Of a stretch of 9,829 nt of DNA, positions 1 through 7,135 are shown one piece after another. The position numbers were made by a program, and so were the translations under genes. Positions within the stretch are counted from its first letter, which is position 1. Each line of letters starts with the position of its first letter. The notes under the pieces are model-generated. The model ran no database searches and had not been told where the DNA came from. It worked only from the letters and a program-made list of their open reading frames with translations. The stretch covers positions 1 through 9,829 of the forward strand of contig CAMNZV010000040.1 of NCBI GenBank assembly GCA_946575275.1. The letters are read 5' to 3'. Origin of the DNA: an uncultured Clostridium sp. (lineage in GTDB: Bacteria; Bacillota; Clostridia; Clostridiales; Clostridiaceae).

Positions 1-738
1 AAATTAATGGTTAAGAAAACAACATCATTAAAAAAGAATAATATATATTTAGTTGTAATTACTGAAGAAATGGGAGTTAGGGAATTACTAAAAAAAACAA
101 GTATTTTAAAAGAAGTAGATGGGGTTATGAATCTTGATTACAGTATAGATTTAGAGCTACTTAAAGGTGAAAATGAAAAAAAGGCATATATAAGAGGAGC
201 ATTTTTAGGTGGAGGGAGCATTACAAATCCAGAAAAAAATTATCACTTGGAATTTGTAACTCATAGTGAAGAATATGCCCTTAGTTTAAGTGAATTAATT
301 AATGAATTTGGGTTAAAATCAAAGGTTATACAAAGAAAAAATTCCTATATAATTTATCTAAAAGAAGGAGAACAAATAGTAGATTTATTAAATATTATTG
401 GGGCTCATACTTCTTTATTTGAACTTGAAAATATAAGAATAATGAAGGAAATGAGAAATAACGTAAATAGACTTGTAAATTGCGAAACTGCTAACCTTTC
501 TAAAACTGTAAATGCAGCTGTAAGACAGGTGGAAAGTATTAAATTAATTCAAGCTGAAATAGGTCTTAAAAGATTGCCTAAAAACCTTAGGGAAATTGCA
601 GAGCTTAGATTAAATTATCCAGATGAATCTTTAAAGGAGCTTGGAGAAATGCTAGAACCACCTGTTGGTAAATCGGGAGTAAATCACAGACTTAGAAAAA
701 TAGAGAAGATTGCAGCAGAACTTAAAACAGGTGAATAG
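1..738 (+). CDS. whiA: DNA-binding protein WhiA, 5'-truncated by window edge
   Basis: C-terminal about 245 residues of WhiA, a DNA-binding protein with a LAGLIDADG homing-endonuclease-like domain followed by a helix-turn-helix. It is a sporulation regulator in actinomycetes and is linked to cell division and chromosome segregation in Firmicutes. The reading frame is open from base 1. The ATG at base 7 lies inside the conserved run KLMVKK and is not the start; family members are about 315 residues, so roughly 70 residues are missing upstream. Visible hallmarks are [11 protein letters not shown] (fragment residues 63-73), the block around [12 protein letters not shown], the [18 protein letters not shown] stretch, and the C-terminal helix-turn-helix with LKELGEML and [17 protein letters not shown] (about residues 210-240). 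In Firmicutes the gene usually follows rapZ and yvcK, which would lie just outside the window. It ends with TAG inside the dnaE ribosome site, so the two genes are probably co-transcribed and coupled. Confidence 0.96.
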   Translation, partial: KLMVKKTTSLKKNNIYLVVITEEMGVRELLKKTSILKEVDGVMNLDYSIDLELLKGENEKKAYIRGAFLGGGSITNPEKNYHLEFVTHSEEYALSLSELINEFGLKSKVIQRKNSYIIYLKEGEQIVDLLNIIGAHTSLFELENIRIMKEMRNNVNRLVNCETANLSKTVNAAVRQVESIKLIQAEIGLKRLPKNLREIAELRLNYPDESLKELGEMLEPPVGKSGVNHRLRKIEKIAAELKTGE

Positions 739-742
739 GAGG
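737..742 (+). promoter_or_regulatory. Ribosome binding site of dnaE, overlapping the whiA stop
   Basis: AGGAGG shares its first two bases with the whiA TAG stop (736-738) and lies 5 bases before the GTG at 748. It decides the GTG start, because the next ATG in frame is residue 36, downstream of the essential HxH motif. A ribosome terminating on whiA would cover this site, which favours translational coupling. Confidence 0.9.
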
Positions 743-747
743 CAAGG

Positions 748-3700
748 GTGAGTAATAAGGAGTTTTGTCATTTACACTTACATACAGAATATAGTTTACT
801 TGATGGTTCAGGAAAAATAGATAAATTAATTTCTAAGGCAAAGGACCTTGGAATGAAAAGTATAGCAATTACAGACCATGGAGTAATGTATGGATGTGTT
901 GATTTCTATAAAAAAGCAAGAGAAAATGGTATAAAACCAATATTAGGCTGTGAAGTATATGTAGCTGGAAAGTCCATGGATATAAAGAGTCCAGATAAAG
1001 ACAATCATACTTATCATTTAGTTTTACTTGTTAAAAATGAAATAGGCTATAACAATTTAATGAAAATTGTTTCAGAGGCATCTATACGTGGTTTCTATTA
1101 TAAGCCACGAGTAGATAGTGAATTTTTAAAAAGTCATAGTGAAGGACTAATTGCTTTAAGTGCTTGTCTTGGTGGAGAAGTCCAAAGTAATATTTTAAAG
1201 AATCAAATGGAAAAGGCAAGGGAAGTTGCATTAAGATATAAAAATATATTTAAAGAGGGCTTTTATTTAGAAATTCAAAATCATGGTATGGATGAACAAC
1301 GAAAGGTAAATGAAGAAAATATTAAACTATCAAAGGAACTTAATATTCCATTAGTTGCAACAAATGATGTTCATTACATAACACAAGAGGATTCTAAGGC
1401 TCATGATATATTATTGTGTATTCAAACAGGTAAAACTATAGAAGATGAAAATAGAATGAGATATCCATCAGATCAGTTTTACTTAAAATCACAGGATGAA
1501 ATGTGGGATATGTTCTCATATATACCAGAGGCATTAGAAAATACAATTAAAATTGCAGATGAATGTAGTTTTGATTATAAATTTCATGAGTCAAAATTAC
1601 CTATATTTCCACTGCCAGAAGGTAGGGAAGCCTATGAATACTTAAAAGAAAAATGTTATATAGGCTTAATTGAAAGGTATGATGAATTTCAAACCTTAAG
1701 GAAAGAAGCTATAAATTATAATAATATAGAAAGGCTTATTGAAGGAAATGAAAAGGCAAAGGAATATGTTGATAGGCTTGAATATGAACTTGAAATTATA
1801 AAACAAATGGGATATGTTGATTATTTTCTAATTGTTTGGGACTTTATTAGATTTTCAAATGAAAATGGAATACCAACAGGACCTGGTAGAGGATCTGCAG
1901 CAGGGTCAATAGTTGCATATACCTTAGGGATAACTAAAATAGATCCAATAAAATATAGCCTTATTTTTGAAAGATTTTTAAATCCAGAAAGAGTAAGTAT
2001 GCCTGATATAGATTCCGATTTTTGCTATGAAAGAAGGCAGGAGGTTATAGATTATGTTGTTTACAAGTATGGAGTAGATAACGTATCCCAAATAATAACC
2101 TTTGGTACTATGGCACCTAGGGTATGTATTAGAGATGTAGGAAGGGCTATGAATTATTCATATTCAGAAGTGGATGTAATAGCTAAAATGATTCCTAATA
2201 TGCTTGGAATAACCATAGATAAGGCACTTGAAATAAATCCAGAGCTTAAGGCTGCTTATGATAATCAAGAAAGGGTAAAAACCTTAATAGAAATTAGTAA
2301 GAATTTAGAGGGGATTCCAAGACATTCTTCAACACATGCAGCAGGAGTTGTAATAGCGTCAAGACCTTTAGTGGAATATGTACCACTTCAAAAAAATGAA
2401 GAAATGATTGTAACACAATTTGGAATGACTACCTTAGAGGAGCTAGGCCTTTTAAAAATGGACTTTTTAGGTCTTAGAACTCTAACTGTTATGAATGATG
2501 CAGTTAAAATGATAGAAGAAAATAAAGGTATTAAAATAGATTTAGACAAAATAGATATTGCAGATAAAGATGTTTATGAAATGATAGGAGAAGGGAAGAC
2601 ATCAGGAGTATTTCAACTAGAATCAGCAGGTATGACATCCTTTATGAAAGAGCTAAAGCCAGATAGCTTAGAGGATATAATTGCAGGTATTTCCCTTTAT
2701 AGACCAGGACCAATGGCAGAGATACCAAGATATGTAGAATGCAAAAATAATCCAAGTAAGGTTCAATATATTGTTCCAGAACTTGAAAGTATTTTAGATG
2801 TAACCTATGGTGTTATGGTTTATCAGGAACAAGTTATGGAAATCGTTAGAAAACTTGCAGGATATTCTATGGGTAGAAGTGATATGGTTAGAAGAGCTAT
2901 GTCCAAAAAGAAACATAAGGTAATGGAAGAAGAGCGTAGAAACTTTATTTATGGAATTACTGATAGCCAGGGGAAGGTGGAAGTACCAGGTTGCATTAGA
3001 AATGGTATAAGTGCTGAAGCTGGAAATAAAATATTTGATTCTATGATGGATTTTGCTTCCTATGCATTTAATAAAAGCCACGCGGCAGCCTATGCAGTAG
3101 TTGGTTATGAAACAGCCTATTTAATGAAATATTACCCAGTGGAAATGATTGCAGCTATGCTTAATTCAGTAATAGGTGTAAGTGAAAAAGTTGCTCACTA
3201 TATAAAATTTGCTGAAAGTCAGGGGATAGAGGTTAGACCTCCTAACATTAATGAAAGTTACTCGAAGTTTACAGTTAAAGGGAATAGTATAATTTTTGGA
3301 TTAGCTGCAATTAAAAATGTAGGAATAAATGTAGTTAACAGCATTGTATCCTCTAGAACTGAAAAGGGAACATTTAATTCCTTTGAAGATCTTATAGATA
3401 AAATAGATTTATCACAGGTCAATAAAAGAGCTGTAGAAAGCTTAATTAAAGCAGGTGCATTAGATGTATTTAGAATATTTAGGTCAAGGCTTTTATCAGT
3501 ATATGAAAAAACAATTGATGGTGTATATGGTGAAAGAAAGAGAAATATTCAAGGACAGATAAGTTTGTTTTCAATAGATGTTAATAACATTGACTTACCA
3601 ACCATTAAATATCCAGAAATAAGAGAGTTTAAAAAAAATGCCTTACTTGCTATGGAAAAGGAAATGACAGGAATATACATATCAGGTCATCCCCTAGATG

Positions 3701-4305
3701 AATATAAAAGTAGTCTGAAATTACAAGTTTCAGATGAAATAGAAACAATCTTTAAGAGTTATGAAATGATTCAAGAAGATTTGACAGGTGATATAGATAT
3801 ACCAATAAGTGATAATGATACTATTATTATAGGTGGAATAATAACAGAAATAAATCAAAAAATAACAAGAAATAATACAATGATGGCATTTATTAAACTT
3901 GAAGATTTAACTGGTGTTATAGAGGTTATAGTATTTCCTAAAACTTTTGATAGGATGAGAAGCTTAATTACCCAAGATGGTTTAGTATTAATAAAGGGAA
4001 GGGTAAATATAAAGGAAGATGAACTCCCAAAGGTGATTTGTGAAAATATACAAGTATTAGAAAAGGCAAATAGTGAAAAGATATATATTAGGTTAAAAAA
4101 CAAAGAAGAAGTTTCTAAAGCAAGTAAAGAAATTAAAATTATAAGGGAAGGTTATGAGGGGAATACAACAATATATCTATTTGATGAAGAAAAAAAACAA
4201 TCATATCGTTTAGGAAATGATTATTGGGTAGAAATTGAAGAGGGTATAATTGAAATATTAAAGGAAAGATATGGAGAAGATAATGTTAGGATTGTAGAAA
4301 ATTAG
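748..4305 (+). CDS. dnaE: DNA polymerase III subunit alpha (DnaE)
   Basis: Replicative C-family DNA polymerase of 1185 residues, cytoplasmic. In Firmicutes it works beside PolC, extending primers on the lagging strand. Domains in order: PHP (about 1-270), with likely metal ligands H10, H12, D19, H44, E69, H90, C140, D207 and H209 all present; palm and fingers (about 290-800), with GPGRGS at 378-383, catalytic aspartates D420 and D422 in PDIDSDF, and D572 in KMDFLGLRTLT; tandem helix-hairpin-helix region (about 860-905); an internal beta-clamp motif QISLF at 937-941; and an OB fold (about 1025-1100). The C-terminal tail is short. Length and architecture are normal for DnaE rather than PolC, since no DEDD exonuclease is inserted. 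GTG start with AGGAGG 5 bases upstream. It lies 9 bases after whiA. AGG arginine codons are frequent, unlike in the glycolytic genes downstream. No frameshift or intein is seen. Confidence 0.98.
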   Translation: MSNKEFCHLHLHTEYSLLDGSGKIDKLISKAKDLGMKSIAITDHGVMYGCVDFYKKARENGIKPILGCEVYVAGKSMDIKSPDKDNHTYHLVLLVKNEIGYNNLMKIVSEASIRGFYYKPRVDSEFLKSHSEGLIALSACLGGEVQSNILKNQMEKAREVALRYKNIFKEGFYLEIQNHGMDEQRKVNEENIKLSKELNIPLVATNDVHYITQEDSKAHDILLCIQTGKTIEDENRMRYPSDQFYLKSQDEMWDMFSYIPEALENTIKIADECSFDYKFHESKLPIFPLPEGREAYEYLKEKCYIGLIERYDEFQTLRKEAINYNNIERLIEGNEKAKEYVDRLEYELEIIKQMGYVDYFLIVWDFIRFSNENGIPTGPGRGSAAGSIVAYTLGITKIDPIKYSLIFERFLNPERVSMPDIDSDFCYERRQEVIDYVVYKYGVDNVSQIITFGTMAPRVCIRDVGRAMNYSYSEVDVIAKMIPNMLGITIDKALEINPELKAAYDNQERVKTLIEISKNLEGIPRHSSTHAAGVVIASRPLVEYVPLQKNEEMIVTQFGMTTLEELGLLKMDFLGLRTLTVMNDAVKMIEENKGIKIDLDKIDIADKDVYEMIGEGKTSGVFQLESAGMTSFMKELKPDSLEDIIAGISLYRPGPMAEIPRYVECKNNPSKVQYIVPELESILDVTYGVMVYQEQVMEIVRKLAGYSMGRSDMVRRAMSKKKHKVMEEERRNFIYGITDSQGKVEVPGCIRNGISAEAGNKIFDSMMDFASYAFNKSHAAAYAVVGYETAYLMKYYPVEMIAAMLNSVIGVSEKVAHYIKFAESQGIEVRPPNINESYSKFTVKGNSIIFGLAAIKNVGINVVNSIVSSRTEKGTFNSFEDLIDKIDLSQVNKRAVESLIKAGALDVFRIFRSRLLSVYEKTIDGVYGERKRNIQGQISLFSIDVNNIDLPTIKYPEIREFKKNALLAMEKEMTGIYISGHPLDEYKSSLKLQVSDEIETIFKSYEMIQEDLTGDIDIPISDNDTIIIGGIITEINQKITRNNTMMAFIKLEDLTGVIEVIVFPKTFDRMRSLITQDGLVLIKGRVNIKEDELPKVICENIQVLEKANSEKIYIRLKNKEEVSKASKEIKIIREGYEGNTTIYLFDEEKKQSYRLGNDYWVEIEEGIIEILKERYGEDNVRIVEN

Positions 4306-4372
4306 AAATATATACAATTCTAACGTTATAAAAGTTGAAATATTCTTTATAAAATTAATAATTTTAGGGTAT

Positions 4373-4406
4373 AATATAGATTGGAAAACAATAATGATAT
4401 TTTTTT
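4373..4406 (+). terminator. Weak, AT-rich terminator candidate after dnaE
   Basis: An imperfect hairpin (AATAT and ATTG paired with CAAT and ATATT, loop GAAAA, internal bulge) runs straight into seven T residues (4400-4406). Only one G:C pair supports the stem, so it may terminate whiA-dnaE transcripts poorly or not at all. No better candidate is seen between 4306 and the pfkA promoter. Confidence 0.3.
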
Positions 4407-4411
4407 AGCAA

Positions 4412-4439
4412 AAATTCATCAATAATCATTGATATATTT
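4412..4439. repeat. Interrupted inverted repeat overlapping the pfkA -35 (operator candidate)
   Basis: The core is ATCAAT, AATC, ATTGAT (4418-4433), a perfect 6-bp inverted repeat with a 4-base spacer. After two mismatched positions on each side, the arms resume as AAAT/ATTT. The right arm covers the -35 hexamer TTGATA, a position where a repressor would block RNA polymerase. It does not match a CcpA cre site or the Rex consensus, so no regulator is named. In AT-rich DNA such a repeat can arise by chance. Confidence 0.35.
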
Positions 4440-4457
4440 GATAAATTTAGGTACAAT
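4429..4457 (+). promoter_or_regulatory. Sigma-A promoter of pfkA (pfkA-pyk)
   Basis: TTGATA (4429-4434) and TACAAT (4452-4457) are separated by exactly 17 bases, each differing by one or two bases from consensus. Transcription would start near 4464, giving a leader of about 70 bases that contains the hairpin at 4494-4510. A second TATAAT at 4370-4375 lacks a well-spaced -35. Confidence 0.7.
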
Positions 4458-4493
4458 TAATACGAAATGATGGTGGATAAATTTAGTATGTGT

Positions 4494-4510
4494 GGGACTT
4501 GCTAAGTCCC
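4494..4510 (+). promoter_or_regulatory. Hairpin in the pfkA mRNA leader
   Basis: GGGACTT-GCT-AAGTCCC forms a perfect 7-bp stem with a 3-base loop, notably GC-rich for this DNA. It is followed by GGTGGTGTGTT rather than a T run, so it is not an intrinsic terminator. It sits 11 bases before the AGGAGG of pfkA and would lie near the 5' end of the mRNA. Roles could be transcript stability or translational control. The copied sequence GGTGG flanks it (4472-4476 and 4511-4515). No known riboswitch class is recognised. Confidence 0.6.
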
Positions 4511-4521
4511 GGTGGTGTGTT

Positions 4522-4527
4522 AGGAGG
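4522..4527 (+). promoter_or_regulatory. Ribosome binding site of pfkA
   Basis: AGGAGG lies 7 bases before the ATG at 4535 and fixes the start of pfkA there. The frame stays open upstream to a GTG at 4490, but that codon has no ribosome site and would prepend 15 residues not found in the family. Confidence 0.9.
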
Positions 4528-4534
4528 AACAAAT

Positions 4535-5494
4535 ATGAAAAAGATAGCTATTTTAACAAGTGGAGGAGACGCTCCAGGTATGAACGCTGCCATAAGAGCT
4601 GTTACAAGAACTGCTTTAAGTAACGGTTTAGAAGTTATGGGTGTAATGAGAGGATACAGCGGATTAATAAATGGAGAATTAATTAACTTAAACAGAACCT
4701 CAGTATCAGATATAATTCAAAGAGGGGGAACTATTCTAAGAACTGCAAGATGCACTGAGTTTAAACAAGAAGAAGTAAGAAAAAGAGCAGTAAAAATTCT
4801 TAAAGCTTACGGAGTTGACGCATTAGTAGTAATTGGAGGAGACGGATCATTTACTGGAGCAAAACTTTTATCTAAGTTAGGGGTTAAAACAGTAGGATTA
4901 CCTGGTACAATTGACAATGATTTAGCTTACACAGATTATACAATTGGCTTTGACACAGCTCAAAACACTGTATTAGATGCCATAAACAAAATAAGAGATA
5001 CATCAACTTCTCATGATAGAGTATCAATAGTTGAAGTAATGGGAAGACATTGTGGAGATATAGCAGTATACACTGGTATTGCAGGTGGTGCAGAGGCTAT
5101 ACTAGTTCCAGAAAGAGGATTTGACAAAGATGAATTATGTAGAACAATACTTGAAGGTAAGTCAGCAGGAAAAATGCATAATTTAATATTACTTGCAGAA
5201 GGAATTGGAGGAGCTTTTGAACTTGCAAAAGATGTAGAAGAAGTAACTGGAATTGAAACAAGAGCCACAATTTTAGGTCATATCCAAAGAGGTGGAAGCC
5301 CAAGTGCTTATGACAGAGTATTAGCATCAAGAATGGGAACAAAAGCCGTTGAAGTACTATTAGAAGGTAAAACTTCAAGAGTAATTGGAATAAGAGAAAA
5401 TAAGATAGTAGATGATGACATTGATGAAGCTTTAGCAATTGAAAGAAAGTTTAATCAAGAACTATACGATATAGCTCAAATATTATCTAAATAA
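4535..5494 (+). CDS. pfkA: ATP-dependent 6-phosphofructokinase
   Basis: Phosphorylates fructose 6-phosphate to fructose 1,6-bisphosphate with ATP, the committed step of glycolysis; cytoplasmic homotetramer. The chosen start gives 319 residues, and motif numbering coincides with that of E. coli PfkA over the first half: GGD at 10-12, R72, GGDGS at 101-105 with D103, PGTIDND at 123-129 with catalytic base D127, then MGRHCGD. G104 together with G124 marks an ATP enzyme; pyrophosphate-dependent relatives carry Asp and Lys there. R21, R25 and R54 of the allosteric effector site are present, so ADP activation and PEP inhibition are plausible. Arginine is encoded essentially only by AGA, with many AAC/GAC codons, typical of highly expressed clostridial genes. 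It has its own promoter and leader hairpin, ends with tandem TAATAA and is followed 71 bases later by pyk, a common clostridial pairing. Confidence 0.98.
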   Translation: MKKIAILTSGGDAPGMNAAIRAVTRTALSNGLEVMGVMRGYSGLINGELINLNRTSVSDIIQRGGTILRTARCTEFKQEEVRKRAVKILKAYGVDALVVIGGDGSFTGAKLLSKLGVKTVGLPGTIDNDLAYTDYTIGFDTAQNTVLDAINKIRDTSTSHDRVSIVEVMGRHCGDIAVYTGIAGGAEAILVPERGFDKDELCRTILEGKSAGKMHNLILLAEGIGGAFELAKDVEEVTGIETRATILGHIQRGGSPSAYDRVLASRMGTKAVEVLLEGKTSRVIGIRENKIVDDDIDEALAIERKFNQELYDIAQILSK

Positions 5495-5500
5495 TAAATG

Positions 5501-5520
5501 TATAATTAAAATTAATTATA
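5501..5520 (+). repeat. All-AT hairpin between pfkA and pyk
   Basis: TATAATTA and TAATTATA form a perfect 8-bp inverted repeat around the loop AAAT, starting 6 bases after the pfkA stop. No T run follows and the stem has no G:C pair, so it is unlikely to terminate. It could mark an mRNA processing or 3'-end protection point between the two cistrons. Chance occurrence in AT-rich spacer is also possible. Confidence 0.45.
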
Positions 5521-5565
5521 AGTTATCAAGGATGAAAAAAATTAATAAAGGGAGTGTATTAATAA

Positions 5566-6984
5566 ATGAGAAAAACTAAAATGATATGTACAGTAGGACC
5601 AGCAAGTGAAACAGAAGAAATTATATCTAAAATTATGGAAGCAGGGATGAATGCTTCAAGACATAACTTTTCACATGGAGATCATGAAGAGCACCGTGGA
5701 AGAATAGAATTAGTTAGAAACGTAGCTAAAAAATTAAACAAGCAAATTGCTATAGTATTAGATACAAAGGGACCAGAAATTAGAACAGGTAAATTTGAAC
5801 CTAAGAAATTAGAACTTACAAAAGGAACTGAATTTACAATATATGCTGGTGGAGATGTTGTAGGAGATACTACTAAGTGTTCTGTTACATACGAAGGATT
5901 AGCAAAGGATGTAAAACCAGGAAACACTATATTAATAGATGATGGTCTAGTTGGACTAACTGTTAAATCAGTAGATGGAAATGCAGTTATATGTGAAGTA
6001 AATAACACAGGATTTGTTGGAACTCACAAAGGTGTTAATGTACCAGGAGTATCAATTAAACTTCCAGCATTAACAGAAAAAGATGCTGCTGACTTAAAAT
6101 TTGGTTGTGAAATGGGTGTTTCAGCTGTAGCTGCTTCATTTATCAGAAAAGCAGATGACGTATTAGCTATAAGAAAATTATTAAATGAAAATGGTGGAGA
6201 AAACATCTTAATAATTTCTAAAATAGAAAACCAAGAAGGTGTTGACAACATAGATTCAATTTTAGAAGCTTCTGATGGAATTATGGTTGCTAGAGGAGAT
6301 TTAGGAGTTGAAATTCCAATAGAAAATGTACCAGGAGTACAAAAAATGATTATCAAGAAGTGTAACGAAGCTGGAAAACCAGTAGTAACAGCTACACAAA
6401 TGCTTGATTCTATGATGAGAAATCCAAGACCAACAAGAGCAGAAGTTTCAGACGTAGCAAATGCTATATTTGATGGTACAGATGCAATAATGTTATCAGG
6501 AGAAAGTGCTAATGGAGATTATCCAGTAGAAGCTGTTGAAACTATGGCTAAAATTGCTGAAAAGACTGAAGCACAATTATTATACCAAGTATCAGTATCA
6601 AGTGCTAAAAATCATATTCCAGCAATAGCAGGAGTTATTTCAAGAGCTGCTTGTAATGCTGCAAATGAATTAGATGCAGCAGCTATATTATCATCAACTC
6701 AAAGTGGAGCAACTGCAAAGAGATTATCTCAATGTAGACCAGAATGCCCAATTGTTGCAATTACACCATGTGATAAAGTTGCTAAACAATTAGTATTCTC
6801 TTGGGGAGTATATCCAATACTTTCAGAAAAATTAGTTTCTACTGATGACATGATGGATAAATCAGTTGAAATAGCTGAAAAAAATGGATTTGTTAAGAAG
6901 GGTGATACAGTTGTTATCGCAGCAGGAGTTCCAGTTGATAAAATTGGTACAACTAACTTAATGAAGGTAAGTATAGTAGAATAA
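5566..6984 (+). CDS. pyk: Pyruvate kinase
   Basis: Transfers phosphate from phosphoenolpyruvate to ADP, giving pyruvate and ATP, the last step of glycolysis; cytoplasmic homotetramer. 472 residues: A domain (about 1-70 and 168-342), B lid domain (about 70-168) and C allosteric domain (343-472). Active-site residues seen: R32, N34 and S36 in SRHNFSHG; D66 and K68 in DTKGPEIRTG; K219 and E221 in ISKIENQEG; R243 and D245 in ARGDLGVEIP; T277 in ATQMLDSM. It lacks the extra C-terminal PEP-utiliser-like domain of the roughly 585-residue Bacillus enzymes, as other clostridial forms do. The ribosome site is AAAGGGAG (5547-5554), 11 bases before the ATG. Codon use matches pfkA (one CGT, otherwise AGA). 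It is probably co-transcribed with pfkA, since no separate promoter is evident in the 71-base gap, and is closed by a strong terminator. Confidence 0.98.
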   Translation: MRKTKMICTVGPASETEEIISKIMEAGMNASRHNFSHGDHEEHRGRIELVRNVAKKLNKQIAIVLDTKGPEIRTGKFEPKKLELTKGTEFTIYAGGDVVGDTTKCSVTYEGLAKDVKPGNTILIDDGLVGLTVKSVDGNAVICEVNNTGFVGTHKGVNVPGVSIKLPALTEKDAADLKFGCEMGVSAVAASFIRKADDVLAIRKLLNENGGENILIISKIENQEGVDNIDSILEASDGIMVARGDLGVEIPIENVPGVQKMIIKKCNEAGKPVVTATQMLDSMMRNPRPTRAEVSDVANAIFDGTDAIMLSGESANGDYPVEAVETMAKIAEKTEAQLLYQVSVSSAKNHIPAIAGVISRAACNAANELDAAAILSSTQSGATAKRLSQCRPECPIVAITPCDKVAKQLVFSWGVYPILSEKLVSTDDMMDKSVEIAEKNGFVKKGDTVVIAAGVPVDKIGTTNLMKVSIVE

Positions 6985-6990
6985 TTTAAA

Positions 6991-7041
6991 AACATTAAAT
7001 AAAAGGTGCAGTCTTTTGGGCTGCACCTTTTATTTAATGTT
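6991..7041. terminator. Strong bidirectional intrinsic terminator after pyk
   Basis: The 21-base arms 6991-7011 and 7021-7041 are perfect reverse complements around the 9-base loop TCTTTTGGG. The GC-rich core GGTGCAG/CTGCACC is followed by TTTTATTT, and the symmetric A-rich arm supplies the same signal on the other strand. It starts 6 bases after the pyk stop and separates the glycolytic pair from the next operon. Its last two bases are the first two of a TTAACA repeat of the following control region. Confidence 0.95.
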
Positions 7042-7067
7042 AACATTGAATTAACTCTCATTTAACA
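7040..7067 (+). promoter_or_regulatory. Three 11-bp-phased TTAAC(A/T) repeats, Pho-box-like
   Basis: TTAACA at 7040-7045, TTAACT at 7051-7056 and TTAACA at 7062-7067 are direct repeats separated by exactly 5 bases, one per helical turn and on one DNA face. The hexamer and spacing are those described for PhoP boxes in Bacillus (TT(A/C/T)ACA-type repeats spaced about 5 bases). They would cover about -45 to -18 of the promoter ahead of the UMF1 transporter gene, a position typical for activation by PhoP. The repeats are seen; the identity of the binding protein is inferred. Other response regulators of the OmpR/PhoB family also bind 10-11-bp direct repeats. Confidence 0.6.
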
Positions 7068-7078
7068 TGTGTTATACT
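7051..7078 (+). promoter_or_regulatory. Extended -10 promoter of the transporter-phosphoesterase unit
   Basis: TATACT at 7073-7078 is preceded by TG at 7070-7071 (TGnTATACT, extended -10). The best -35 is the weak TTAACT at 7051-7056 with a 16-base spacer, which is itself one of the phased repeats. A weak -35 replaced by activator sites is the usual form of a response-regulator-activated promoter. Start of transcription is expected near 7085. Confidence 0.6.
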
Positions 7079-7082
7079 AAGT

Positions 7083-7135
7083 CTACTAAGGAATATGATA
7101 ATATATATATGTAATAATCATATTTGATATAGTAG
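7083..7135 (+). promoter_or_regulatory. Nested inverted repeats in the 5' UTR of the transporter gene
   Basis: CTACTA (7083-7088) pairs with TAGTAG (7130-7135), and inside it AATATGAT (7092-7099) pairs with ATCATATT (7117-7124), leaving an AT-rich terminal loop. The outer 3' arm ends at the first base of the ribosome site GAGGAG (7135-7140), so folding could affect initiation, or the structure may only protect the 5' end. If transcription starts near 7085, the first outer pairs would be lost. No known riboswitch class is recognised. Confidence 0.45.

Noticed and set aside
7..9. ATG at base 7 as the whiA start
   Set aside because: It lies inside a conserved part of WhiA (KLMVKK), the frame is open to base 1, there is no ribosome site, and the family is about 70 residues longer.
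2794..3081. Minus-strand open frame inside dnaE
   Set aside because: Shadow of a strongly conserved polymerase region; composition is biased by the complementary codons and there is no sensible ribosome site or homology.
4335..4375. Promoter formed by TTGAAA (4335-4340) and TATAAT (4370-4375)
   Set aside because: The spacer of 29 bases is too long, and TTTATA at 4346 is a poor -35. The 17-base-spaced pair at 4429-4457 is much better.
4411..4457. CcpA cre or Rex operator before pfkA
   Set aside because: No TGNAANCG-type or TTGTTAA-N4-TTAACAA-type sequence is present in the gap.
4494..4520. Leader hairpin of pfkA as an intrinsic terminator or attenuator
   Set aside because: The stem is followed by a G-rich sequence with no T run, and no alternative pairing typical of attenuators was found.
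4490..4534. GTG start giving a 15-residue N-terminal extension of PfkA
   Set aside because: No ribosome site precedes it. The stretch is the leader hairpin and AGGAGG read as codons, and the ATG at 4535 gives the standard 319-residue enzyme.
5011..5438. Two overlapping minus-strand open frames inside pfkA
   Set aside because: They overlap each other and the conserved pfkA sequence; their low-complexity Leu/Phe- or Ser/Pro-rich translations are typical of antisense frames.
5682..7061. Minus-strand open frames across pyk and its terminator
   Set aside because: They mirror conserved pyruvate kinase codons, and one runs through the terminator stem. No independent coding evidence is seen.
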